64,000 nucleotides of DNA. It comes from Latrodectus hesperus. Taxonomy: Eukaryota > Arthropoda > Arachnida > Araneae > Theridiidae. The DNA is taken from contig CM075852.1 of assembly GCA_037975125.1 (NCBI GenBank), forward strand, positions 3,832,214 through 3,896,213, read 5' to 3'. A program made the position numbers and the translations under genes. Under the pieces are notes generated by a model. It searched no databases. It was not told the DNA's origin and was given only the letters and a program-made list of their open reading frames with translations. Positions 18,656 through 32,400 of the stretch are shown here, piece by piece (the stretch's first letter is position 1; each line of letters starts with the position of its first letter).

Positions 18656-21600
18656 TAAGCACATTGACTTTCTTTCAATATTCAATCCTTGAATAAGCCA
18701 GATAACTGTCCAATAATATTTAAGAAATTATAGTATTTTAAGTAATTCTAAGTGAAATACATCTTCTAAGGATTTTAAGAATAATTTTGAGTAGAGAGAA
18801 TTTAATGTAGAGACTTTTAATTTGATCCCAGCAACACCTTGTAACCAGTTCTTGTTATGAACAAATCATTCAAACTTCATTTCCTAAATTATTTAGTATA
18901 AATTGTTGTTATTCAATTTCGTCTCTTGCTAATTATGCATTTAAAAGACTATTTGTAATAAGATATTTCTTCCACTGGAATTTGAAAATCATTCTTGTAC
19001 TAAATAATAAAATAACAAACGGAAATCAACAAGATTATTGATGTTGCGCTTTCAATTCTTATTCGAAATAAGTACTAAAAATAATTGAGTGATAAAGGCG
19101 TTATATTTTAATGCAATTATAGATATTTTGTACTTTGAAACTTTAATTTATAATTTATTTTTGTTTAGTTAAAAATCATCAATTTTCTTATTATAAATCT
19201 AAATTAAGCAAGCAATGCGTGTTTAAGTATATATATCACATTCTTAGATAAACATTAGATATTTTTCTGCTGAGGAATATTTTGCTTACTTCTTAACTTT
19301 CTTCATGAGACAGCATTTTTAAAATTTGATCTTAATTAAAGTTTGTGCCAAAAACAGCAAAACCTTGGCGAATTCAAGCTCAGCATCCAGTAAATGAAGA
19401 AAATCAGCATATTAACACACTATCAGTCATTAATTAGAAACCCGAATTAGTCTTAGCATTAAAGGACAAGTAATTAAAATTCCATTACCAAAATCTCATA
19501 TCTACTCAAATCTTTAATCGAATCAACTATGGATATTAACAAACCCAACTGTTAACCAAGCTCGCTTTTCTTTTCTCCGGAGGTTTCGTTATTATAATTC
19601 TTTACGACGCATTTAAAATTTCCTGATCTAATTTTTCAAAAATGAAAAAAGAAATAAAAGAAATTCTCCAATATTTAAAGGCAGAGAAGGCGGCATGATC
19701 ACATAATCGAAGTCGCATTTACATTTTAACGACTACGCGAATGCATACGTTTTACGAGCTCGTAATTTTCTCCGCATACTACTTTAAGGGATGGAAAATG
19801 CAATGAGCGAAGTTAATTTAATGTAGAGTTAAGGTGAGATAAAATACTTGCATTATAAATGTGTTTATATCATGAACAATGGTGTCAGGAGACTCTAAGT
19901 GATGAGAAAATGCTTTGAGGTTTTAGATTAACAAATGTTGAAATTTGATTAAATTTATAATTATTGATATTCCTGATATTATATATGTTGTTTGTAGCTT
20001 TTATTAAATAACTTAATTAATGACATTTGAACAAAAGAACTCGCAACCAGCAAAATAAGCGACTGTAAGAATTTTAAACATAACTGAAAGTTTAAGAAAT
20101 AACTAATTCCGTGAAATGACCAAACACAATTTATTTTAAATTAAAATTTATTCCAGTAATTATAACAATCGAAAAATTTAAACTTCATAATATAGATTGG
20201 TTCTTTTATTTCCGTACATAACTAAACACCTAATTTTCTGGCTTAATGCTATAATAATAATAATTATAAAATCTTTTTCGATGTAATTTTTTTATATTTT
20301 GCTTTCAGATTAAAATTATTCAATAATTCTAGCAAAGTTTTAATAAATGTATGTTACGTGCTCAGAGATTTTATTATTAACTAAATTTCGGCAACTACTT
20401 CGGATCTGGAAGTCAGTATCACAGTAAGAGCCGACTTTAAAAATACAATGTTGTAGAGAGATAGTAAAATAACATTTGATTAATGAACTATATTTAAAAA
20501 ATATACTATATAACACTTAAAATTTCATAAAATTTTAAACTTATTTGCTAAAATATTCTTCGTTAAGAAAACGCCACTGATATATTACAGTTTCAAATTA
20601 AAAAATTAGTAATACGCTTCACTTATATGTTTAGTTTATATAGTAAAATGTACGAAAATTCTCTTGATTAGATGTTTAATTTTAAGTTTTATTTATATGA
20701 GCAGAGAGGATATTCGGAAATATGTAATGACAATGTCAGTAGTTCATTAGTCAAAATAAATATTAAAATGAGAAATATATGTTAAACAAATACGAGCTAT
20801 GCCTTAAATCAAGATTACTCCAAATCTGCCTAGTTGGTGATTTCTAAAGAGTATACTTTTTGTTTGTTAATTAATTACAACATTTTTAATGCATCATAAT
20901 AATTCTCTTCATAAATATTAAATTAAGAAAATATTAGGTGAGTTGCATGCTTTATATAAAATTATAAAGTGCTAAAATCTATAATTTTTAATATATATAT
21001 CTATGTATAAAATAATATTTAATTTCACCGAATCTAATATTATATTTCTCTCTTATACTATATTTTATTAAAATAAGTCAAATAAATATATGAACAGATA
21101 TGAAAATATATCCTCCGAAGATTCTGCTTAGTACTGTATGATAAAAATCCTAATTTAAATTGATTTTGATTACAAAAGAAAAAAAAATTATCTGTTTTTT
21201 TTTATTAAGAAATAATGCAACTAATGTATAAAAACCAGTGCACACAAAAAGAGTGTTTCTTTTCTTTTTACAAATATTATATACTATTTATACTATTTGT
21301 TTTTTTACTGATAAAACAACTATTTATCATACAAATATTAATAGCATATTTTGCAAAAATATTTCTTCTACCAATAATTACTTTAAATCTGAATTTTACT
21401 TAGTTATGTATCTCATACATTAATGAATTCAATTATTTGTGAATCCATTTATTGATTTACAGCAATGCCATAAAATTGCAATATTTAAATGTGAAAGAAA
21501 AAAAGTATTCGCTAAATATTCATAAATTTTGACAATTCTTTCCGAAATTGATTAAAATATATTTAATCTGTAATCTAGTATTATTTACTAAATTCGTATG

Positions 21601-22402
21601 CAGAGAGGAATAGTTTTATCGATATTATTAGTGAAATCCTTATATATTCCTGTAGTAAATATTATTTATGCACTTATTTATTCATAAATTAGTATATTAA
21701 GGAGTTAAAGGAATTTCATAAGCTATGATACTTTAAGAAAAGAGTAAATAACTAAACATATCAAAATTTCCATATCTATGTTTGAATTGTGATAGTGAAC
21801 ATATATTTATTCATAAAATTATGTGAAAAAGGGTAAGCTAACATTTAAACTCAAGCGTTAAACTTATATTTTTAGTTTATTGTTGTATATATATTTATTA
21901 AATAAAAATATGCATAAAAAATACAAATTTATGATTTAATTTTTTCCCTTAAATTGAGTTTTTTCACAAATATCATGCACGTACTGCACAGGGTTTCGAA
22001 TTTTTTGATTCTTAAAAGAACCACTCATACCCGATATCATTATAAATAAATAAATATTATTATATATTATTTGTAATTGTTATGGTAAAATAATTGGAAT
22101 GATTTTTATTAAATTAACCTTGAATTTAATTAAGTAATAGTTATTATCTTCAATATACTTCTCCTTTAATTCCAAAGTAAATTCTATTGCAATAAATTGC
22201 ACGAATTAAGTAACATCATGCATAAGCTCCATTCATCTTTCGGACACATTCAATTAAGTATGAATAAGAAAACTAACGTACAACCAACGCTGTTGCTCGT
22301 TTTAATAGGTTTAGTGAAGTTTAAACAGTTCTTATTTTGTACGTAATTCAGGAAATGAGATTAATGTACTTCCTACAATTATATATTACATGTCGGAATA
22401 AG
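18656..22402. other. AT-rich non-coding stretch
   Basis: The first ~140 bp are the remainder of the duplicated segment interrupted by the LINE. Beyond that I see no gene, repeat family or strong structure. Frames such as 21215-21403 are low-complexity. Confidence 0.55.
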
Positions 22403-22417
22403 ACTAATTATTTATTG

Positions 22418-22815
22418 TTGTTGTTGTTACTTATGACACTTGGACAAGCCAAGCTCGCTATGCCGTTGGCAGTGCGAATTAAGTCAAACGGGTGCGTCTT
22501 TCGTTTGGAACAGAGCACCACGAAGGTGAAAGTACGTCTTTGCTCTAATTAAGGTGCCTCGTAATTTTGAACCAAGGTCAGGTGACGAGGCCACACCTGA
22601 GCTGGCACCCTCCTCTCCACATCCACGCCACACCAGCGGAAGGACTTTGAACGTCACAGATTAAAGTAGACATGTCCCCAACCTACGGAGTTCCAGCAAC
22701 CCAGTGAAGGAGAGTACACCGTGGTCACCCTCCCAACCACTGCCCTCGGAAAATGATGCTTCACTTTGCTGAGCTTACGGGAAGCGGCATGAAGCTACTG
22801 AGCCACTGGAGCTCT
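22418..22815 (-). mobile_element. SINE-like element with AAC tail
   Basis: A perfect 15-bp duplication ACTAATTATTTATTG bounds it (22403-22417 and 22816-22830). It reads on the minus strand and ends in (AAC)n at 22418-22432. An A-box-like TGGCTCAGTAG is present near its 5' end (about 22795-22805). No clean B box follows, so the tRNA head is either degenerate or of another origin. The 3' ~130 bp match the SINE at 16493-16879 (shared blocks CCTTCGTGGTGCTCTG, AACGAAAGACG, GCATAGCGAGCTTGGCTT). The body is GC-rich compared with its surroundings. Confidence 0.82.
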
Positions 22816-22830
22816 ACTAATTATTTATTG

Positions 22831-23488
22831 ATTTCTTTATTGAAACACTAAAATAAAATCATGATTAATGTCACATTTTAGCGCATTGTTGCAATATTAG
22901 CGCTTGACTATCATTCATTGTTTTCATTGTTAAACGAAAAAAGCATGTATCTATTGAAAACCAAATTTTAGAGTTTATATTACAAAAACCTTTAAGCCAT
23001 TGGAAATTTATCATCACTTTAGATTTTCTCAACATGTTTCTCTATTAAAAAATGTCAAATTAAGTTTATTTTGTTATTGAAAAAAAAACAAAAATCTTCT
23101 TTCTTGTTACGGAATCTCTTATTAAGTTTTTAAAATATCCAGTGGAGATTTTAGGTATCTATAACAACTAGGCATAATGTGCAACATCATTGGAAGAAAC
23201 AACTACAAACTGACAAATGATGTCGAAACATTGCAAAGACAAATCCCAAACTAACAATGCTAATGTTTCCTTTTCCCGATGTATACCGATAGGGAATTAT
23301 ATCAATAAAAAAATTATAGTATGTGAAAAAGGTAGAAATATCTATATGTACATCCAATGTACTCGTTTCGAATTTTCTTGTTATTTATAATTTTTCATTT
23401 AACATTAATTTAGAATAATTTTCACAAATCACATAAGTGTATGACATATTTGTTTTTAGATATGTTTCAAATATACTTAAAATATATA
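22831..23488. other. AT-rich non-coding stretch
   Basis: Nothing recognised between the SINE and the MITE. Confidence 0.6.
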
Positions 23489-23496
23489 GTTTACAT

Positions 23497-23750
23497 GGCA
23501 CAGGTGCCGTATAATCCATGCGCCAAATTCTGAGATTGGCGAATTTTTGGTGGATTTTCTTCTGCCTCTAGCAACCTTGTTTTTGTTACGTCATACATAT
23601 GGAGACCTATACAAATTATGCAGAAAATTCTGTTTTGGTAACCCTAGTATTTACGTCGTTGCGCACGTCAAGATACGTCATCTTGGCAACATTTCTTCAT
23701 CGTCAAAAAAATTCAGAATTTGGAATCATGGATTATACGGCACCTGTGCC
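23497..23750. mobile_element. 254-bp MITE, hAT-like by its 8-bp duplication
   Basis: The two ends are inverse copies over about 40 bp, beginning GGCACAGGTGCCGTATAATC on both sides. The terminal 12 bp, GGCACAGGTGCC, are themselves nearly palindromic. An 8-bp duplication GTTTACAT flanks the element (23489-23496 and 23751-23758). That length points to the hAT superfamily, with P-type elements as the alternative. No transposase is encoded, and the two overlapping frames across it have no known domain. Confidence 0.85.
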
Positions 23751-23758
23751 GTTTACAT

Positions 23759-25163
23759 TAATTAATCTCTGTTTTCCTATCTAGATTCTTTTTTATAAAC
23801 TTTCATCCTTGCAAAATGTGCAAATATATATAAATAAATGCTTCACAATAAAAGCATAAAATTATTAAATCTAAAATGCAATGTTTCTTGATTACGAATA
23901 TTAGAATAGAAATCTGATTTACAAAAATAAATTTGACACCGCGTCCCTTACTTACCAGATACATCTTTGTGTACAAATTAAATGCATAAGCAAATAATTT
24001 CATTTTCTAAAATTTGTTTTTAATATACATATATTTTCTTTTACAATTTTGACCGAGAATTTCAAATTGATTCATTGGCTAATCTCCTATTATAAAAAAA
24101 TTATTTAAAAAAACTTTTACTTGATTAACAATCGAAAGATTAGTCAGATGTACAAATTTCTTGGAAAACCGAGTTTGCTTCATTCCCATCATACATTGCA
24201 CTGTATAAATAGTTATATTTATACTTCACGTGAACTGCATGAGATATTTAGAAATATGAAAATTATTTTGAATGATTTAAATTAAACATTTAATTTGATA
24301 TTTTATAAATATATATAAAACTAATTTTAATTTCACTCTTTGAAATTATCATTACACCTGAAATAATATTTGAAAGATTTTATCTTTCTTTTTATTAATA
24401 TCTACAAACAATATTGTGACAATATATTAAAAAAGTTAATTTACGTAGGTATGTAGGAAAACAAGTTAAATTTAATAAAAAAGTAATATTGTTTCACTTT
24501 TTTTATGGGAACTGAGAACATTATTTTCTTTTTCTAAAATTACAATTGTTTTTCTTTGAATTACCTAAACTTTTTGTTTGCTATAATTGTGCATAATACC
24601 ATTTTTTGAATACGCAATTATAAAAATTCTCAAATGGTTGCACTATGAAGGTGATTTAAATAATGAGACGTTCTCCCATAAGAAATTTAAAAGAACGAAG
24701 TTATGAAAACTCAAAAGAAAAATAATAAAACAAACGAAATTTTCATCACATTTCTAAGCTTATAAACTCTATGAGGTAAGGTCTAATCTTTCTGCTTCGC
24801 TCTCCAACTCATCTTACATGAAATATATATTTTTTTAATATGACTTTTTCTTTCAGTGTTTTTGAAACGATAGCTGAGAATGCATTTGAATTGCAAATGT
24901 AATATTTGAGAAGCTTATGTTGTGTATTTATTTTCTTCTTTGAGAATGCTTGGAGCAGTAACAACTTTCCCCTCACAAAAGAGTGTAAGAGTAGAAGTTG
25001 GTGAAAAAATACACTAGAAATATTTGTATATTTTTCAAAATGCCTGTTATTCAATATCCTTCTTTTTCGCTTATGAATGTACGGTAGCGGAAGCCAACGT
25101 GAAGGTGAATACCACCATTGTATGGATAGAAAACTTACGCCGCCAATCCTTTTCCAGCAGAGG
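23759..25163. other. AT-rich non-coding stretch
   Basis: No gene or insertion recognised up to the TA array. Confidence 0.6.
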
Positions 25164-26198
<1,035 letters not shown>

Positions 26199-29014
26199 GC
26201 GAGTGTGAAAAAGTGAACATTTTGCATATTATTTTCAAATATTTATGAATGAATTAACAAAGATAAAGAGGTTTTTTTCATTTTTATAATAATATTTTTT
26301 TACATTATATTAATAAAATTATGTGAATGTAATAAGCGTTTTTAATTTGCATTGAGAGTTGCATGTTATACCTTACAGAAAACAGTTTTTGGTACTTTTA
26401 CATTGAACCCTCGTATGATAATCGCCATAAAGGAAAAGAAAAAAATCGTAAATTATCCATTTGCATACATCGTGTGTTGTTTAAAAATGTTATGTTTTTA
26501 TGAACTACTAAAATATAATTCAAACATTTTATATTTAAATTTTATAAACAAAATAAGTATAACTTATTGACAAAACTTATTTAAATGTAAATGTTTATTT
26601 CCAATTGGAACTGTTTACGTGATCGATTCCGTAAATAGAATGTATCTTTTTTCAATGAAACAAAATTAAATTTTGATGCATTTGGCTGTTTTTGTCTTGA
26701 TGATTTGTGACGATAATGATCCTTTTGTTCAACAAAATTATCATCAAGCAATCTTATGCAACAAATAGCTTTAGGTTTGTTCAGCATTCAGCTTGCTTAC
26801 CATTGTTTATCACATTTTAATCAGAATTGGCATAAAAAATTTATATTGGTATGTATTAGATTTGAAATGAAATTTTTTGCCTATAAAATCACCTTTTATC
26901 TACTTTATATTATTTTCGTTTCACCGTAAGAAACATGGTATATATTTAGGATCATAAGCTGGGTATAATAGAAAAGTTACCATTTTTTAATATATTTTTT
27001 TATCCAGATTTGCCTATTGCAGGATTTCTGTAAACAGATTACTCTATTTTTTTAATTATCTGCTTTTATTACATCAATTATATTTTTGACTTTCTGTAAG
27101 TACAAGATTTTTTAAAAAAATTTGCTATTAAAATTTTTTATCATTTAATTAATGCTAACTGATTCGTCTAATTTAATATTCTGTGTCTGAATATTAAACA
27201 TCTATAGCTGATAATCAAATGCCAATGTAAAACAATAAAAATTATTTTTCTTTGACTGTCTCAAACTTTAGAGTTTATTTTTGAGTCTTGGTAAGTTTGG
27301 TTTTCCACTTTCAAAAATCAAAACAATTTACATTCAATGAAAAACAAGACATTAAATTAATAATTTAAACTTTTTGGTTTTCATTACGGAATTTTCGCCA
27401 GTACAAATTCTGATCCATTTAAATTAATTTTTACATAAATTAAAATAACAATAGCTGAGAGGGTTGGCAGTATTTTGAAGAATAGCGAATCTCAGACAAA
27501 TGAACGTGGTAAATTGAAAAAAAGGACATTTTTTATCCTTTGTCTTTTTTTTTACAATTATAATACTATATTTTCTTTATTAAATTTTGGCTTATAATAT
27601 TTTACATCTGTGAAAAAAGGTGGTAAAAGAAATCAATTAAACTCATAGAACTTGAGCCTTTTCAGCTATAAGTAAATTATTCTTTGAGCTCAACGAATTG
27701 ATTTGTTTGGTTTCTTTGGATATAAAGGACCATGTTTTACATATGATAGCTAATAAAACAAATACCTATTTCAAATGAATAACTAATTTACTGCAAACAA
27801 TCTGGCTTGAAGCGAGATTTGCACCGATAAGCTGTGGAACCGAAGACCGGTATGCTAACCATTCGTCTATTAGCTCGACTCAGAGTTTTAATAGTTGGAA
27901 TAGTTTCTCAAGATGTGTTTTATATACATTAAAAAACAATGCCAAGATATTTTATTATAATTATAAATCAATTTTTTCTTGGTTATTATTGTTGCATATA
28001 ATTGTCATTTAAATCTAATAATGATATAAATAACTTTGTTCCCTATTGGAAACTAACTCAACAAATTGTGCATTTAAATAAATATTTGTTAATTTTCGAA
28101 ATATTAATTCGAAGCAAGCTAATTTTTTAATGACAGCAAATTTGTATCCCATATTTTTTCTATTTAGATAAAAATAAATATAAATTCAAGATCAAGAGTA
28201 AAGTCCTTAATTTATTTTACTCATGTATGAATTTATTTTACTCATGCATTTAGAATGTGTTCAGGCCGCAATATAATGCTAATAGACTTCATTTTGAATA
28301 ATTTCTTAATTCAATATTATTAATAATGTTTTCTTATGTGCAGGAAAATTTTATTTATCTTTCAAAATAATGTAAAATGAATAACTACATTGAACTATCA
28401 TATTAAGTACCGCAGTAATAATAATAATAACGATAATTTAAATATAGTAAAATTAACAGGGATTAAAAACTTCATATAAATAAAACTGTTAATCATAAAT
28501 AATTTTCTCATGTTTCAGTGTATTATCAGTAGAAAATTATGTAAAAGTTAGAATCACGTTTAAAAGACTATTTTAAACAAAATTTTAAATACAAAATAAA
28601 TGAGAACAGCGGTTAAGTTATTAATCATTAAATTTTAAAAATGATATATTATGATGAGATTTCGAACATGTTTTATATTTATATTTTAGGAATTTTAACT
28701 TGTCTCAATAATCTTCATAAGGTAATAATGTATTACATATTATTTATTTTTCAAATTTTATTAAAAATACAATTTTGTTCATCTATGCAAATATACCTAC
28801 AACAAATATATTTTATATAAAGTATCCATAGTGAATTTCTTATAATTTAATATGTGGATCATATATTCTATAGAATTTTGTATACATATCAGAAAAATTT
28901 CGAGTAATAATATTCAGATAAAAATCTTTATGGGGATATCAGATTTTCTTACTAGTGTTCTTATAAATGGCATCTAACGCTATATCCTATTTTTGGAAGA
29001 GATAAGTCACAGAA
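26199..29014. other. AT-rich non-coding stretch
   Basis: No gene recognised. A tRNA-like relic lies at 27803-27878 and is listed separately. A short direct repeat (AATTTATTTTACTCATG) occurs twice near 28209-28247. The stretch ends at the target duplication of the BEL/Pao element. Confidence 0.6.
27803..27878 (-). repeat. Degenerate tRNA-like sequence (SINE relic or tRNA pseudogene)
   Basis: On the minus strand an A-box-like TAGACGAATGGTTAG (27855-27870) and a degenerate B-box-like GGTGCAAATCTC (27814-27825) lie about one tRNA length apart. The stems are imperfect and the T-loop sequence deviates from GTTCRANTC, so this is not a functional tRNA gene. I see no flanking duplication or tail. Confidence 0.35.
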
Positions 29015-29019
29015 TACCA

Positions 29020-29284
29020 TGTGGCAACTCAGCCACAGTAAATCCCTAAAGGGGAATGAGAAGCGCATCTTCCCTATCCGATGGGGAATCTAGCCAGTTG
29101 CTATTTGGATGCGGTCGAATGAAGACCGTATTGGCACCAGTGTATCACGGTGTGGAACTCATTTTTATGGAATATAATCATGAAAATTGTTATTTGTTAA
29201 TTGTTATTGTTAAAATAAAAATATTAAAGGCAATAGGACTTATTAATGAAAGGAAACAAACACGCAACAATTCGTAACGCAACA
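29020..29284 (+). repeat. 5' LTR
   Basis: 265 bp, beginning TGTGGCAACTCAGCC and ending AACGCAACA, nearly identical to 35079-35343. An AATAAA-like run in its last third could serve as the poly(A) signal in the 3' copy. The short open frame 29056-29277 through it is incidental. Confidence 0.95.
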
Positions 29285-29288
29285 TTCT

Positions 29289-29305
29289 TGGTGACCTCGG
29301 ACGTG
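29289..29305 (+). other. Primer-binding site
   Basis: TGGTGACCTCGGACGTG begins four bases after the LTR. It starts with TGG, complementary to the CCA end of a tRNA, and occupies the expected place for priming minus-strand DNA synthesis. I cannot name the tRNA with certainty. Confidence 0.7.
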
Positions 29306-29403
29306 ATGGTTTGAATTATTTTGAAGGAGCGTTCACGGCACTAGAGAGCTGAGATTTGAGGTAGGCCCATTTTTCCCTTATTAGAATTTAATATTTTAAG
29401 ATA

Positions 29404-32400
29404 ATGGATTTAGAACGGTTAAAAGAAAAACGTAAAATTTTAAGAGCTTCACTTACGAAGCATTTAAATAAAATCGAAACTACATTGGTTAAGGAAATTT
29501 CAAATGAATATTCTAATGAAACAAAACTTGAGGAGCTTTGCAGTTTAAAATCTCAACTCGTAGAAAAATTGAATGATTTAACTAGGGCCGATGAGGAAAT
29601 ACAATTAAAAATTGAAATAAAAGATTTTTCGAATGAGATTATTACGAGCGAAGAATATAAGGATAAAGGTATAGCAGCGAAATCGAAAATCGAAAGGCAG
29701 TTAGAAACTATACGCTATAAACCGCCAAGCGAAATAAATGCAAGCAGAACAAGCGATCAAATTACAGGTGATAATAATGATTCGATGCAATTCGCGCAAA
29801 TGTATAATTATCCCTTTAGAACTGAAACAAAAAATGTAAAACTTCCAAAATTGAACATACAAACATTTTATGGAGATTGTAGTCAATTTTTAGATTTTTG
29901 GAATTCCTATGAAGTCGCGATACACAATAATCCTTCTCTCACAAAAACTGAAAAATTTACATATTTAAAATCTTATCTTGGAGGAGTTGCGCTAAGTGCA
30001 GTTAAAGGATTTTCCCTCACAGACCAAAATTACGATGCGTCAATACAATTAATAAAGGATAGATTCGGTCGAACAGATATAATTATGTCAGCACATATGC
30101 ACAAACTTTTAGTAATAGAACCAGTCAAGTCTTGCTCTAATATTATTGGCTTACGAAAAATGTATGACTCCATTGAAGTACAAATAAGGTCCTTGCAATC
30201 CTTGGGAATAGCCGCTGACACATTCAGTAATTTATTGTGTCCTGTAATTCTGCAAAAATTGCCCGAAGAGTTAAATTTAAATTATAATCGTCAGCGTAAA
30301 ACAGATGAATTGTTTGATATCGTAAAATTAGTAGAATTTATAAGAAAAGAAGTTGAATGTAGAGAAGCGTCATTAATATTAGCTAATCCGAGAAATTCTA
30401 ACGCAAAGGAATATCCCTTTCGAAACAAAGCAACAGATCAGAGTTACCCAAATAAGCCTCATTTCTTGAACTCAAAGAGAAGCGACGCGAGCAATAAATT
30501 TAGCAGCGGGGCGGTCTTGAGCACTCAAGTGGGTAATAAATATCCCTGCGGACCGCGGAAATACGAACCGAGCGCTACGTGTAAGCGCAACTTTTATAGA
30601 ATAGAAAATAACAAAAAATGTATTTTTTGTACACAAAATCACATGAATCATGATTGCTCACTAAGTGTTAATGATAAAAGGAAAGCTTTAATGTCAAAGG
30701 GTCTTTGTTTTATTTGTTTTCAAAATCATATAAGAAAATTTTGCGACCGTAATTATCTAAAATGTAAAATGTGCGGTTCTCAAGGTCACAACTCCCTGCT
30801 ATGCGGAGAGAGGGGTGAATGTTTTGCTGAGGATATTTCGGTTTCAGTCCGGGAAGGCGATTCGAAACAAGAAGCGGTCTCGTCAATGGTTTCATTTTCC
30901 GCCAGGGAACTTAATGTAAACAGAACTTCGCATAACTCTGTTTTGCTACAGACTTTTTCGGCTTTAGTGAAATCGAAAGAAAGCAGCTTACAGTTACGCT
31001 GCATGGTAGACGGTGGAGCAAATAAATCATTTATTTTAAAAGAAGTAGCCGACGCGTTAAATTTGAAGGTTATTAAGAAGGAACCTTTAATAATTCATAC
31101 ATTTGGATCTAAAACTGCTGAAAAGCGAATGTATAATTTGGTCGAATTAACTTTACATAATATTAAATATCCTAACCAATGTGTAAAAATACAAACAATA
31201 GTGATTGATTCGATTACTTTGGCAAAAATAAGAATTCCGTCAAAATTCGTGAGGAACCTTGCTTTTGAAAAGGGTATTGAATTAGCTGATGTTAGTATTA
31301 CTGAAAAAATTCACATTTTAATCGGTTCAGATTATATCTCAGAAATATTAGGCGATAATATTGTAAGACTCACTAAGAGATTAATTGCTCAAGAGAGTAT
31401 ATTTGGACACTTAATTCAAGGTAGGGAAGGAGATTCTAATAGCCAAGGGGTATCTGTCAATCATTTAATTGTAGAGAATGAAGGGTTAGATTGTGATAGG
31501 ATAAAAAATTTATGGCTATTGGAAACCATTGGAATTAATGGGGATAAGGAAATGTCTCTCTCAGACAAGGATATTTTGGAAACCTTTAAGAAAAATACCA
31601 CATATGTAGATAAAAGATATGAAACAAAATTGTTATGGAAGGTTAATAATAAGGAATTAAGTAATAATTATGAAATCGCAAAACGTCGTTTATCCAGTTT
31701 AACTTGTTCATTAATCAAAAATGAGGATTTATATGCTAAGTACGATACAATAATTAACGAACATTTAAGGGATGGCATTATTGAAATAGTTGACTCGAAT
31801 TCACGTCAAAATATGAAAACTGGTTATTTCCTCCCACATCACGCAGTCGTGCGCGAGAAAAAATATAGTTCTAAAGTTAGGATAGTATTTGACGCTTCAT
31901 CTAAAGGAAAAGGCGAGTTGTCGTTAAATGATTGCTTAGAAAGCGGGCCAAATTTGAATCCCGATTTATTAAAAATAATTTTGAGGTTCAGATTACACAA
32001 AGTGGCATTTTGCGCAGATATTCAACGCGCGTATTTAGAAGTAGGAATTGCTGAACAAGATAGCGAGTTTTTAAAATTTTTATGGTTAAAAGATAAGGGT
32101 CCTAATCTCAATCTCAGCCCTCAAAACATTGCAACATTTAAGTATAAGAGAGTAACTTTTGGGATCAAATGCAGCGCCTTTTTACTTACTGCAACCATAA
32201 GGCTGCATTTGGAAAGGTATCAAGGAAAATATGATGAAGCATGTGAAATGCTTAAAGAACTTTACGTGGATGATTTAATAAATGGAACTTCTAATGTTGA
32301 AGACGCTCTGAAATTAGTTAAGGAGATGATTTTAATACTTAGTGAAGCTAGTATGAACCTTCGTCGATGGGCGACGAATTCCTCGATTCTTGATGAATAC

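Noticed and set aside
27803..27878. Functional tRNA gene
   Set aside because: The B box deviates strongly and the stems do not close; kept only as a tRNA-like relic.
29056..29277. 73-codon frame
   Set aside because: It lies wholly inside the 5' LTR and has no coding signature.
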